Shown here piece by piece: positions 32,926 to 39,379 of a DNA stretch of 39,379 bases; within the stretch, counting starts at the first letter, position 1, and every line of letters begins with the position of its first letter. Where the stretch lies: positions 331,772 through 371,150 of the forward strand of contig NZ_RJVG01000004.1 of NCBI RefSeq assembly GCF_003752155.1. Reading direction: 5' to 3'. Source of the stretch: Mobilisporobacter senegalensis. GTDB taxonomy: Bacteria > Bacillota > Clostridia > Lachnospirales > Lachnospiraceae. Position numbers and translations under genes: made by a program. The notes beneath the pieces were generated by a model. The model was not told the DNA's origin and did no database searches. It was given only the letters and a program-made list of their open reading frames with translations.

Positions 32926-33525
32926 TTACCTAGCTAATTTAGTCAAAACTCTTTCTTTCATTTCTTTTAAAGCTTTTGCTCTGTGACTAATTTCATTCTT
33001 TTGGTTCGTTGATAATTCTGCTGTAGTACAATTAAATTCAGGTACATAAAAAATAGGATCATAACCAAATCCGTTCTCACCCTTTTCTTCGTACCCTATA
33101 AGTCCTTCTATTGTACCTCTGGTGGTGCTAATTTGCCCATCTGGACATGCAAAAGCAATTGCGCATATAAATCTTGCACTTCTTTCATTTCCTGTGGCAT
33201 TTTCTAATTTATCAATGATATATTGGTTTTTAATACGATAAGAAGTATCTTCCCCTAGAAATCTTGCAGAATAAATACCGGGAGCTTTATCTAAATAATC
33301 TACTTCAAGCCCTGAATCATCTGCAAGAACCATTTCATTAGTTAATTCCATTATTGTTTTTGCCTTAATTATTGCATTTTCTTCAAATGTTTTACCATCT
33401 TCCACAATATCAACATCTAAATTTATATCTTTTAATGAAACTACTTCACACTCTAAATCTTCCAGGATGGATTTGACTTCTTTCATCTTTCCTTCATTCG
33501 TTGTTGCAAAAATTATTCTCTTCAT
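32926..33525 (-). CDS. rdgB: dITP/XTP pyrophosphatase RdgB
   Basis: House-cleaning nucleotidase of the HAM1/RdgB family, 199 aa, hydrolysing dITP, ITP and XTP to monophosphates. Motifs are FATTNEGKMKEV (residues 5-16), VLADDSGLEVDYL with the catalytic aspartate (about 66-78), GENGFGYDPIF (about 149-159) and the C-terminal SHRAKAL. The start follows AAGGTGA. It sits between the amidase and phosphodiesterase genes in a tight minus-strand run. Confidence 0.96.
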   Translation of the reverse strand: MKRIIFATTNEGKMKEVKSILEDLECEVVSLKDINLDVDIVEDGKTFEENAIIKAKTIMELTNEMVLADDSGLEVDYLDKAPGIYSARFLGEDTSYRIKNQYIIDKLENATGNERSARFICAIAFACPDGQISTTRGTIEGLIGYEEKGENGFGYDPIFYVPEFNCTTAELSTNQKNEISHRAKALKEMKERVLTKLAR

Positions 33526-33542
33526 TATGTCACCTTAAACTA

Positions 33543-34721
33543 TTATTTATCATATTCTTCATAGTATCTCATAATTCCATTATATATTCCTTTCGCAACC
33601 AACTTTCGATTATCAGAATTTTTTAAAAATTCAAGATCCTCCGGATTGGTCATATAAGCTACCTCAATAAGGGCTACAGGAACTTTAGAATGACCTACAA
33701 TATATTTTTCACTGCCTTCTACAATACCACGATTACGCAGTCCAATAGTTTTTGTAAGTTCTTCCAGACATACCTCTGCTAACTGCTTTGAGCTAAAGCC
33801 ATCTCTATTCCATTGCTCATTATATAATATTTCAGTGCCATGGGGTTGGATTAAATTACTTCCATTACAATGGATACTAATAAATAAATCGGCATCTAGA
33901 TCATTTGCAAGACTCACCCTTGGTCTTAAATAAGGCTTTACATCTGTTAATCTAGTATAATACACTTTTATATCTTCTGAGTCAAGTAATTGTTTTAAAT
34001 ATAAAACCATACTTAAATTCATATCTTTTTCAAGATAGGACATATCTTTAGGAAAAGTCCCTACATCATATCCCCCATGACCGGCATCAATGACAATTAG
34101 TTTATCATATACATCCTTTGGTCTTTGCAAATTTATGTAATAATATTGACTATCTTGATATAAGGAATACACATAGACTGTATCTAATTCCATTTTAATG
34201 GTTGCTGTAAATTCATCTCTTTCAATATTGTGGTCATAAGTAATACCAATCTTCTTGGCAAAATCTTTCGTAATTTCTATATCATCTTCTAGTACATTAT
34301 CAGGCTTTCCAGTAAACGAATCAGAATTATTCATCCTAATGACATTATCATAGTTTAAATTTTCAGTTTTTAATCCAGTAATAGTAAGCTTAATGGAACG
34401 TTCCATATATAGATCTTCAAGGCTGATGGTCGGACCACTATCTTCTGGTTTTTTCACTAAAATATATTTATCGCTTAAAATTTCATCTGGAGCTGCGTTA
34501 TATACTTTCCCATCCATACTGGAAAGGACTTCTATATCATTTACTTCAATATCTATATTCTCTACATCTAATGGAGAAGTTTCGACAGTTGTTGTTTTTT
34601 TATTTTCATTTGCAAAAATAGCTATATCACTATAATTTTTACAAGCGGTAGATATCATTAGAACAGTAACCATAAATGCAGTACTTCTTATTGCCATTTT
34701 CTTTAGTATGTTATCTTCCAT
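33543..34721 (-). CDS. N-acetylmuramoyl-L-alanine amidase
   Basis: Exported 392-aa cell-wall hydrolase. An N-terminal membrane/signal segment (about residues 10-26; ISTAC could be a weak lipobox) precedes a region of unknown fold (about 40-200, AMIN-like in position). The C-terminal Amidase_3 domain starts at LIVIDAGHGGYD (about 208-219). The zinc ligands are the histidine of AGHGG, the glutamate of LEKDMNL and the histidine of ISIHCNGS. The catalytic glutamate is in LIEVAYMTNPED. It cuts the bond between muramic acid and the stem peptide. No SH3 or LysM wall-binding repeats are visible. A sporulation role, as for CwlD, is possible. Confidence 0.92.
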   Translation of the reverse strand: MEDNILKKMAIRSTAFMVTVLMISTACKNYSDIAIFANENKKTTTVETSPLDVENIDIEVNDIEVLSSMDGKVYNAAPDEILSDKYILVKKPEDSGPTISLEDLYMERSIKLTITGLKTENLNYDNVIRMNNSDSFTGKPDNVLEDDIEITKDFAKKIGITYDHNIERDEFTATIKMELDTVYVYSLYQDSQYYYINLQRPKDVYDKLIVIDAGHGGYDVGTFPKDMSYLEKDMNLSMVLYLKQLLDSEDIKVYYTRLTDVKPYLRPRVSLANDLDADLFISIHCNGSNLIQPHGTEILYNEQWNRDGFSSKQLAEVCLEELTKTIGLRNRGIVEGSEKYIVGHSKVPVALIEVAYMTNPEDLEFLKNSDNRKLVAKGIYNGIMRYYEEYDK

Positions 34722-34840
34722 CTAATTGCCTCCCCCCATAATTGTAGCAATTATACTATATTTTGCGATTTTATACAATATTTTTTTACTTTTTCGTTAT
34801 ATTTCTTCATTGTCTGATTATTTCAGACATAATTTTTAAT

Positions 34841-36001
34841 TTATTTATTAAATTTTTGAGGTTTTTTTGGGGGTTTTGGTCCTAAATATTGCAGATAATA
34901 TGTTTTTAGCATACCATTATATATTTTTCGATTCTTATTTGCTTCTCTGCCAATATATTTTTGAGCCTCTTCATAACTTGTAATAATATAATATGACCAG
35001 GAATCCAGTGCATTAAAAGTTCTGCCTATTTCTTTATATAACTCTGGAAGAGCTTCTTTCTCTTCTAATCTTTCTCCATAAGGTGGATTTGTTATAATAA
35101 ATCCATATTTTTTATTATGGCTTAAATTACTTACTGCCCTTTGCTGAAAATGAATCAGATGATCGACTCCCGCTAATTTTGCATTTTCTCTGGCTGCCTT
35201 TATAATATCTCCATCCATATCATATCCTTGAATATCCATCTCTATATCATTAAGGATTAAGTCATTTGCTTCTTCAATTGCACTATACCAGATTTTTTTA
35301 GGTATGATACTTGTCCATTCTTCTGATGAAAATGAACGGTTCATTCCGGGTGCAATATTTGCTCCTATCATAGCCGCCTCAATTGGAATAGTCCCACTGC
35401 CGCAGAAGGGATCAACTAAAATTCTATCTTTATTCCATGGGGTCAGCATAATAAGCGCAGCAGCGAGAGTCTCTGTAATAGGAGCTTTACTTGCTAATTT
35501 TCGATAGCCCCTTCTATGCAAAGACTCTCCAGAAGTATCTATTCCTATTGTAATCTCATCTTTCATAAATGTAATACGAATGGGATAACTATTCCCACTT
35601 TCTTCAAACCAGTTAATTTTGTAAACTCCTTTTAATCTTTCAACAATAGCTTTTTTCATAATAGATTGGATATCAGACGGACTAAATAATTTACTTTTAA
35701 TTGAAGTCGCCTTAGCAACCCAGAACTTCCCATCTTTTGGAATGTAATTCTCCCATGGTATGGCTTTTGTTTTCTCAAACAATTCTTCAAAGGTTTCTGC
35801 TTTAAACCTGGCAATCTTTAATAAAAGTCTTTCGGTAGTTCTAAGAAATATATTCCCTCTTGCAAATGCATCTTCATCTCCAGCAAACGTAACTCTACCG
35901 TCTTCAACTTCAACAATTTCATATCCTAAATCTTGAATTTCTCTTTTTAAAACTGCCTCTAATCCAAAATGACAAGGGGCAATAAATTCGTATCGGCTCA
36001 T
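34841..36001 (-). CDS. THUMP-domain 23S rRNA methyltransferase (RlmL/YpsC type)
   Basis: 386-aa class I SAM methyltransferase that probably modifies guanine N2 of 23S rRNA. The THUMP/N-terminal domain spans about residues 1-160 and the catalytic domain follows, with DPFCGSGTIPIEAAMIG (SAM site, about 196-212), GYDMDGDIIKAA and the N2-guanine motif NPPYGERLE (about 302-310). It corresponds to the N-terminal half of E. coli RlmL; the RlmK half is missing, as is normal in Firmicutes. The ATG at 36001 is chosen for its AAAGGAG; the longer start at 36025 includes that site. The C-terminus is Lys/Pro-rich. Confidence 0.93.
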   Translation of the reverse strand: MSRYEFIAPCHFGLEAVLKREIQDLGYEIVEVEDGRVTFAGDEDAFARGNIFLRTTERLLLKIARFKAETFEELFEKTKAIPWENYIPKDGKFWVAKATSIKSKLFSPSDIQSIMKKAIVERLKGVYKINWFEESGNSYPIRITFMKDEITIGIDTSGESLHRRGYRKLASKAPITETLAAALIMLTPWNKDRILVDPFCGSGTIPIEAAMIGANIAPGMNRSFSSEEWTSIIPKKIWYSAIEEANDLILNDIEMDIQGYDMDGDIIKAARENAKLAGVDHLIHFQQRAVSNLSHNKKYGFIITNPPYGERLEEKEALPELYKEIGRTFNALDSWSYYIITSYEEAQKYIGREANKNRKIYNGMLKTYYLQYLGPKPPKKPQKFNK

Positions 36002-36090
36002 TTTATCTCCTTTATCTCGTTGCATATATTAAAATATGACATTTTTATACATGCTATTCTCTTTAATATTAAAACACTTTTCATCATGCG

Positions 36091-36420
36091 TCAATCAAGA
36101 TTTATCGGTGCATTCTTTTCCTTGCTTATATCTCCTCTATATGCATGAAAACCGCCATAAATATTCACTACATTGTAACCCAGTTTACTTAGCTTTCTTG
36201 ATGCTAATAAGCTTGAGCTTCCTCGATCGCAATATAATATTATTTCATTAAAATTACTAAGTTTATGCTTATATTGGTCTAAATTATCATATGGTATATT
36301 AACTGCTGTAGGTACATGACCTGAATCATATTCATCTTCGTCTCTTAAATCTATAATAATAGTGCTATATTTTCCAATATAATCACCTAATTGTTTTGCA
36401 GGAACTGTATTAAAATCCAT
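36091..36420 (-). CDS. Rhodanese-like protein
   Basis: Single-domain sulfurtransferase of 109 aa. The motifs IIIDLRDEDEYDSGHVPTAV and, for the active loop, LYCDRGSSSLLAS (cysteine C64) are complete. Such small cytoplasmic rhodaneses carry persulfide sulfur to acceptors; the partner is unknown. The start follows AGGTGA. It is transcribed on the minus strand and lies 90 nt upstream of the rRNA methyltransferase gene. Confidence 0.93.
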   Translation of the reverse strand: MDFNTVPAKQLGDYIGKYSTIIIDLRDEDEYDSGHVPTAVNIPYDNLDQYKHKLSNFNEIILYCDRGSSSLLASRKLSKLGYNVVNIYGGFHAYRGDISKEKNAPINLD

Positions 36421-36503
36421 AATATCACCTACTATTTCATAGAATCATTCCATATCTTTTATCCTTATTATTTATTATATTCATCTAAGAAAGCTTGGTG
36501 ATA

Positions 36504-36545
36504 GAAAAAAGTACATCCAGTGATTTGCTTATCGCTGAATGTACT
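36504..36545 (-). terminator. Terminator of the Asn/Ser-rich gene
   Basis: AGTACATCCAGTGAT (36510-36524) and ATCGCTGAATGTACT (36531-36545) pair at 13 of 15 positions with a 6-nt loop. Six T follow on the minus strand. Confidence 0.85.
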
Positions 36546-36576
36546 CCTTCGGGCAGATTGCTATTACGCTAGATTT

Positions 36577-36762
36577 TTAGAAATCATTGTCCTCATTGCC
36601 AACGTTTCTAAAATTACTAGAATTTCTTGAATTATTGTTAGTACTTGTAGTATTTCTAGTATTAGTAGAATTTGATCCGCTCTTGTTGTTACTTTGATTT
36701 CTTGATGTTGAATCACTTACATTTGTACCATTAGATTTGTTTTTTTGGTTGTTATTAGCCAT
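36577..36762 (-). CDS. Asn/Ser/Thr-rich 61-aa protein
   Basis: Small hydrophilic protein, 61 aa, made almost only of N, S, T, K, R and G with an acidic end (GNEDNDF). It has no Cys, no signal peptide and no membrane span, and is probably disordered. It is real by context: a strong ATAGGAGG at good spacing before ATG, and a strong terminator 32 nt after the stop. Composition recalls small spore proteins, but the GPR cleavage motif is absent. Function unknown. A second AGGAGG lies about 45 nt further upstream without a usable start codon. Confidence 0.7.
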   Translation of the reverse strand: MANNNQKNKSNGTNVSDSTSRNQSNNKSGSNSTNTRNTTSTNNNSRNSSNFRNVGNEDNDF

Positions 36763-36911
36763 GATATTTCCTCCTATAAGATTTAATTTACATGCTTATT
36801 ATTAACTCTTTCCTCCTAAATATACATATAATGTTATTAATTATTAATAATAATTGAACTAATTGCCTAAATTCTCCATGATTAGAAACATTTATTTTTA
36901 TGATTTATATA

Positions 36912-37062
36912 TTGCTTTTTCAACGTGGGTGTATTATAATCAAATTGTGTAAGAGTTCACCCTTCAATGAACTCATTCACACACTATATAACCCCTTATT
37001 AATTATTTATACTCCCCTCATTGAAAACACCACTTGGCTCCCCCTAGTGGTGTTTTCGTTTT
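36912..37062 (+). ncRNA. Candidate small RNA with C-rich loops
   Basis: The 332-bp gap between 36763 and 37094 holds a plus-strand unit. The promoter is TTGCTT (36912-36917), 17 nt, TATAAT (36935-36940). Transcription would start near 36947. The first element is a hairpin: TGTGT/ACACA outer and GAGTTCA/TGAACTC inner (36946-36983). Then comes a single-stranded linker with ACCCC and CTCCCCTC, and a perfect 12-bp terminator (37023-37034 with 37046-37057) with loop TGGCTCCCCCT and tail GTTTT. Predicted length is about 115 nt. No ribosome binding site or plausible ORF is inside. C-rich unpaired motifs are typical of Firmicutes regulatory RNAs that bind Shine-Dalgarno regions. Confidence 0.5.
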
Positions 37063-37064
37063 AT

Positions 37065-37096
37065 AAAAAAAGCTGCCATAACTGGCAGCTTTTTTT
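37065..37096 (-). terminator. Terminator of the YjfB-like gene
   Basis: AGCTGCCA-TAAC-TGGCAGCT (37071-37090) flanked by runs of A and T on the two sides. It overlaps the gene's stop codon and can work in both directions. Confidence 0.85.
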
Positions 37097-37271
37097 ATAA
37101 TCTAATATCTACATTTTGTCCTAAATTTGGATTTACTGATTGTTCCATCATTTGAATCATAGCATCACCCAATGTTTCAACCGTGTCAAGATTCTTTCTA
37201 AGCATGCCAATATTAACTTCTGTAATTAATTGGCCTTGGCTAAGAGCTGGAGATAATTTACCAATATCCAT
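37095..37271 (-). CDS. YjfB-like small protein
   Basis: 58-aa protein beginning MDIGKLSPALSQGQLITEV and ending NLGQNVDIRL. It matches the small YjfB-type family of Firmicutes, described as putative motility proteins, in length, N-terminal DI...L pattern and the closing LGxNVDIxL. It is predicted helical with no membrane span. The start is supported by GTAGGTG upstream, and the terminator overlaps the stop. No flagellar genes are in the window, so the motility link is only by family name. Confidence 0.75.
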   Translation of the reverse strand: MDIGKLSPALSQGQLITEVNIGMLRKNLDTVETLGDAMIQMMEQSVNPNLGQNVDIRL

Positions 37272-37371
37272 TTAAACACCTACTTTCTTCCTCATGGAAC
37301 GAATAGCTTCTCTTTATTAAATTATAATATAAACTTACTATATATTATTTATCGGCCTTTTCAATGTAATG

Positions 37372-37890
37372 TTAATATCTTCGATGAAACATATTAATAA
37401 TTATCCTATATAATACATATACAAATAATATGGGTATTCCAATAGAGAAGAATAAATTTATTGCAATGCTACCAAGAGTAATAACCACAAATATTACAAG
37501 TATCAATAAAAGTATTCCAAGCAATTTCTGATACCATGGTATCGGAGCACCAAATCCGAACTTAATATTCCAGTCATTCCCTTTATATTTGTTATCATTG
37601 CTATTCGTATTACTGTAAGTATTCTCATAACGTGAATCATCTTCATAATCCATTGAGTTAGTTTCTTGCTTATACTGGTATCCTTTCGATAATTTATATG
37701 TGTCGATGATAGTTTTCGCAATTAGTCTTGGTTCACCCAATTCATTAAATATATCATCTAAACTCTTTCCTTTTGCCATAGACTGATTAATATAATCATC
37801 ATAGTAATTTATATTTTCATTCACTTTATCACTTGGTAATTCATGATTAAGGGATTTACCAAGTGTGTCAAGAAATTCTATTTTTGTCAT
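37372..37890 (-). CDS. DUF1700 (HAAS-type) membrane protein
   Basis: 172-aa protein. The N-terminal helical domain MTKIEFLDTLGKSL...YDDYINQSMAKGKS...LGEPRLIAKTIIDTY (1-65) is the DUF1700/HAAS signature. An Asn/Tyr/Asp-rich linker (66-105) and two close hydrophobic spans (about 120-165) follow. Members usually act with PadR-type regulators as membrane partners, but no PadR gene is adjacent. The start follows AAGGAG. Nothing else is recognisable. Confidence 0.85.
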   Translation of the reverse strand: MTKIEFLDTLGKSLNHELPSDKVNENINYYDDYINQSMAKGKSLDDIFNELGEPRLIAKTIIDTYKLSKGYQYKQETNSMDYEDDSRYENTYSNTNSNDNKYKGNDWNIKFGFGAPIPWYQKLLGILLLILVIFVVITLGSIAINLFFSIGIPILFVYVLYRIIINMFHRRY

Positions 37891-38182
37891 TATTTATCTC
37901 CTTATTATTAATAAACCGCTAAATGTCTTCCTCGGTATTACAATAATAGACCTTTACTCCTATCTCATCGTCATTATTGTTTCATCATTTTCATAAAATA
38001 CTCGCTACAATTAAATTGTATTCATTCTAACATAAACTTTATCTAAGGTAAATATAAGAAAAATTAAGATTTTATAAAATGAAACTTAATTCAGATGTGG
38101 TTTGAATGGAATTTAAATGTTTTCTACACCTATCCAGTGGGGGATAAATGCTTATATCATAATTATTTCTTAACAACAAAAA
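37891..38182. other. Gene-free AT-rich interval
   Basis: Between the DUF1700 gene and the second tRNA array no supportable gene is seen. A weak minus-strand promoter (TTTACC at 38047-38052, TAGAAT at 38025-38030, spacer 16) could serve the DUF1700 gene. Confidence 0.4.
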
Positions 38183-38207
38183 AAGCCTAGATAACTTATC
38201 TAGGCTT
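38176..38207 (-). terminator. Terminator of the eight-tRNA/rRNA transcript
   Basis: AAGCCTAGATAA and TTATCTAGGCTT (38183-38207) form a 10-11-bp stem. Seven T follow on the minus strand. It lies 7 nt after tRNA-Arg, the last tRNA. Confidence 0.88.
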
Positions 38208-38213
38208 AAATAA

Positions 38214-38287
38214 TGTGCGTTAGAGGATTCGAACCCCCGACCTTTTGGTCCGTAGCCAAACGCTCTATCCAGCTGAGCTAAACGCAC
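38214..38287 (-). tRNA. tRNA-Arg (ACG)
   Basis: Acceptor GTGCGTT/AACGCAC, discriminator A. Anticodon arm TTTGG-CTACGGA-CCAAA, anticodon ACG (read as inosine after editing). Confidence 0.95.
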
Positions 38288-38370
38288 ATACATATTTCTC
38301 TATTACACTAATAAGTAATAAAAATAGCACCTTAGTGCTACATTATCGCTTAATTTAGCTTTTAAAAGTA

Positions 38371-38456
38371 TGCCGGCGACCGGAATCGAACCGGTACGGG
38401 CGATTAGGCCCGCAGGATTTTAAGTCCTGTGCGTCTGCCAGTTCCGCCACGCCGGC
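38371..38456 (-). tRNA. tRNA-Leu (TAA)
   Basis: 86-nt class II tRNA with acceptor GCCGGCG/CGCCGGC, anticodon arm CAGGA-CTTAAAA-TCCTG (anticodon TAA) and a long variable arm GCGGGCCTAATCGCCCGT. Confidence 0.95.
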
Positions 38457-38462
38457 ATAAAA

Positions 38463-38535
38463 TGGGACCTACAGGGCTCGAACCTGTGACCCTCTGCTTG
38501 TAAGGCAGATGCTCTCCCAGCTGAGCTAAGATCCC
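38463..38535 (-). tRNA. tRNA-Val (TAC)
   Basis: Anticodon arm TCTGC-CTTACAA-GCAGA, anticodon TAC. Acceptor GGGATCT/AGGTCCC, discriminator A. Confidence 0.95.
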
Positions 38536-38602
38536 ATGGGATAAAGTGTTCACACTTTAAGATATAATATTAATTGTCATATTCTCTACTATGAAAGAGA
38601 AA

Positions 38603-38676
38603 CGACCCAGAAGGGACTCGAACCCTCGACCTCCGCCGTGACAGGGCGGCGCTCTAACCAACTGAGCCACTAGGCC
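38603..38676 (-). tRNA. tRNA-Asp (GTC)
   Basis: Anticodon arm CCGCC-CTGTCAC-GGCGG, anticodon GTC. Acceptor GGCCTAG/CTGGGTC, discriminator G, as expected for Asp. Confidence 0.95.
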
Positions 38677-38691
38677 ATATTTTAATTTAAG

Positions 38692-38765
38692 TGGACCTTC
38701 AGGGACTTGAACCCCGGACCGACCGGTTATGAGCCGGTTGCTCTAACCAACTGAGCTAAAGGTCC
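38692..38765 (-). tRNA. tRNA with CAT anticodon (Met or Ile2)
   Basis: Anticodon arm ACCGG-CTCATAA-CCGGT. Acceptor GGACCTT/AAGGTCC, discriminator A. It is not an initiator, because position 1 pairs normally and the three G-C anticodon-stem pairs typical of initiators are absent. The GGACCTT acceptor resembles Ile2 tRNAs whose C34 is changed to lysidine; elongator Met is the alternative. Confidence 0.85.
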
Positions 38766-38769
38766 AAAA

Positions 38770-38842
38770 AGCCGACGATCGGACTTGAACCGATAACCTG
38801 CTGATTACAAGTCAGCTGCTCTGCCAATTGAGCCACGTCGGC
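38770..38842 (-). tRNA. tRNA-Thr (TGT)
   Basis: Anticodon arm GCTGA-CTTGTAA-TCAGC, anticodon TGT. Acceptor GCCGACG/CGTCGGC, discriminator T. Confidence 0.95.
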
Positions 38843-38883
38843 GTAACACTTAAATAAGATAATCCTATTACATGTATAATAGA

Positions 38884-38955
38884 TGACTCCAAGGGGATTT
38901 GAACCCCTGTTACCGCCGTGAAAGGGCGGTGTCTTAACCGCTTGACCATGGAGCC
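38884..38955 (-). tRNA. tRNA-Glu (TTC)
   Basis: Anticodon arm CCGCC-CTTTCAC-GGCGG, anticodon TTC. Acceptor GGCTCCA/TGGAGTC, discriminator A. Confidence 0.95.
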
Positions 38956-39038
38956 GAGGTCATAATTATATCATATTAAACTTATAAAAGTCAATGAATT
39001 ATAACTACTTTTTACTTTTCTAGCTCTTTGAAAATAAG

Positions 39039-39110
39039 CTCCCCGAGTAGGGCTCGAACCTACAACCCCACGGTTAACAGCCGTGTGCTCTACCATTGAG
39101 CTATCGAGGA
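39039..39110 (-). tRNA. tRNA-Asn (GTT)
   Basis: Anticodon arm CACGG-CTGTTAA-CCGTG, anticodon GTT. Acceptor TCCTCGA/TCGGGGA, discriminator G. It is the tRNA nearest the 23S gene. Confidence 0.95.
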
Positions 39111-39305
39111 ATAACTTCCTTCGGATATCTTCTCTTTCTTTGATCATATACCCTAAAAACTACACACTGTATGAATTTCATCCAAACTGATATTTCTATC
39201 CTGAACTTATCCTATTAAAGGAAGTTCGATTTCACTTTGTTCAATCGAACGACCTAAATACTAGACTCTTGCTTCGCTTACGCCCGCAACTCGTCAAGTA
39301 TCTTA
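39111..39305 (-). other. 23S-to-tRNA spacer with processing-type hairpins
   Basis: 195 nt with no 5S gene: none of the conserved 5S segments is seen. It holds two inverted repeats. GTTCGATT/AATCGAAC (39224-39250) has an 11-nt loop. GACCTAA/TTAGGTC (39251-39257 with 39303-39309) has further inner pairing (TACT/AGTA, GAC/GTC) and takes in the last bases of 23S. The second is a likely RNase III-type processing stem. Confidence 0.6.
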
Positions 39306-39379
39306 GGTCAAGCCCTCGACCTATTAGTATTAGTCAGCTCCATGTGTTACCACACTTCCACCTCTAACCTATCTACCTT
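39306..39379 (-). rRNA. 23S rRNA, 3' end (partial)
   Basis: The minus strand reads GTGGAAGTGTGGTAACACAT, then GGAGCTGACTAATACTAATA and GGTCGAGGGCTTGACC. This is the highly conserved 3' terminus of bacterial 23S rRNA. The gene continues beyond the window edge. The exact 3' end near 39306 is estimated from the conserved closing CUUGACC. Confidence 0.95.

Noticed and set aside
36900-37100. 66-aa plus-strand ORF in the small-RNA interval
   Set aside because: Its start lies upstream of the promoter -10 element, it has no ribosome binding site and it runs through two terminator hairpins.
38072-38293. 73-aa minus-strand ORF containing AQLDRAFGYGPKGRGFESS
   Set aside because: It is a read-through of tRNA-Arg(ACG) and the terminator; peptides of this kind are a well-known false ORF produced by tRNA genes.
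1-39379. CRISPR arrays, prophage or intact insertion sequences
   Set aside because: No regularly spaced identical repeats, and no transposase, integrase, capsid or cas-type protein were seen on either strand.

Overview
The window is AT-rich and reads as the chromosome of a spore-forming, Gram-positive Clostridia member, most likely Lachnospiraceae of the Lachnoclostridium/Clostridium phytofermentans kind. Supporting signs are an alpha/beta-type small acid-soluble spore protein, a glmS ribozyme, strong AGGAGG ribosome binding sites, many hairpin-plus-T-run terminators, dense tRNA arrays beside an rRNA operon, and a vanG-type cluster of the layout seen in clostridia. Species is inference; nothing here was searched against a database. 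Almost everything is on the minus strand; only the alanine symporter gene, one MerR gene and a candidate small RNA are on plus.

Layout. 1-3.6 kb: 5' part of a glmS ribozyme (cut by the window edge), glmM, a spore protein gene and a Na+/alanine symporter gene. 3.6-8.4 kb: a probable drug-resistance unit, namely an MFS exporter followed by a UvrA-like ABC protein, divergent from a regulator made of two fused MerR DNA-binding domains, with a 183-bp MITE-like inverted repeat between them. 8.4-14.4 kb: a complete vanG-type glycopeptide-resistance cluster (vanR, vanS, vanG, vanXY, vanT) with a 20-bp perfect terminator hairpin between the sensor pair and the three resistance enzymes. 14.4-15 kb: a DJ-1/PfpI protein. 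15.1-24 kb: a seven-gene operon around the Gram-positive exosortase XrtG: a 1023-aa PTPS-like/multispan membrane fusion, a secreted protein with a C-terminal sorting signal, XrtG, a processive-type glycosyltransferase, a membrane protein with a degenerate GGDEF domain, a free-standing PTPS-like protein and a GT2-GtrA protein. This is the least understood system here and the best candidate for novelty.

24-31.4 kb: sfsA, an NCS2 nucleobase permease, an amt/P-II ammonium unit, rpiB, a YgjP-type metallopeptidase, a zinc-ribbon protein, a glycerophosphodiesterase remnant and a MerR/GyrI-like regulator with a 19-bp-spacer promoter. 31.5-32.3 kb: seven tRNA genes behind a perfect consensus promoter. 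32.4-36.4 kb: yfcE-like phosphodiesterase, rdgB, a cell-wall amidase, a THUMP rRNA methyltransferase and a rhodanese. 36.5-37.9 kb: an Asn/Ser-rich 61-aa protein, a divergent candidate small RNA with C-rich single-stranded stretches, a YjfB-like 58-aa protein and a DUF1700 membrane protein. 38.2-39.4 kb: eight tRNA genes and the 3' end of a 23S rRNA gene with no 5S gene between 23S and the tRNAs.

How the parts work together. The van enzymes would make D-serine (VanT), join it to D-alanine (VanG) and remove competing D-Ala-ending precursors (VanXY) under VanRS control. The XrtG locus looks like a dedicated export, anchoring and perhaps glycosylation route for one surface protein. Amt and P-II form the usual ammonium uptake pair. 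GlmM and GlmS make glucosamine phosphates for the wall, with GlmS under metabolite-triggered ribozyme control.
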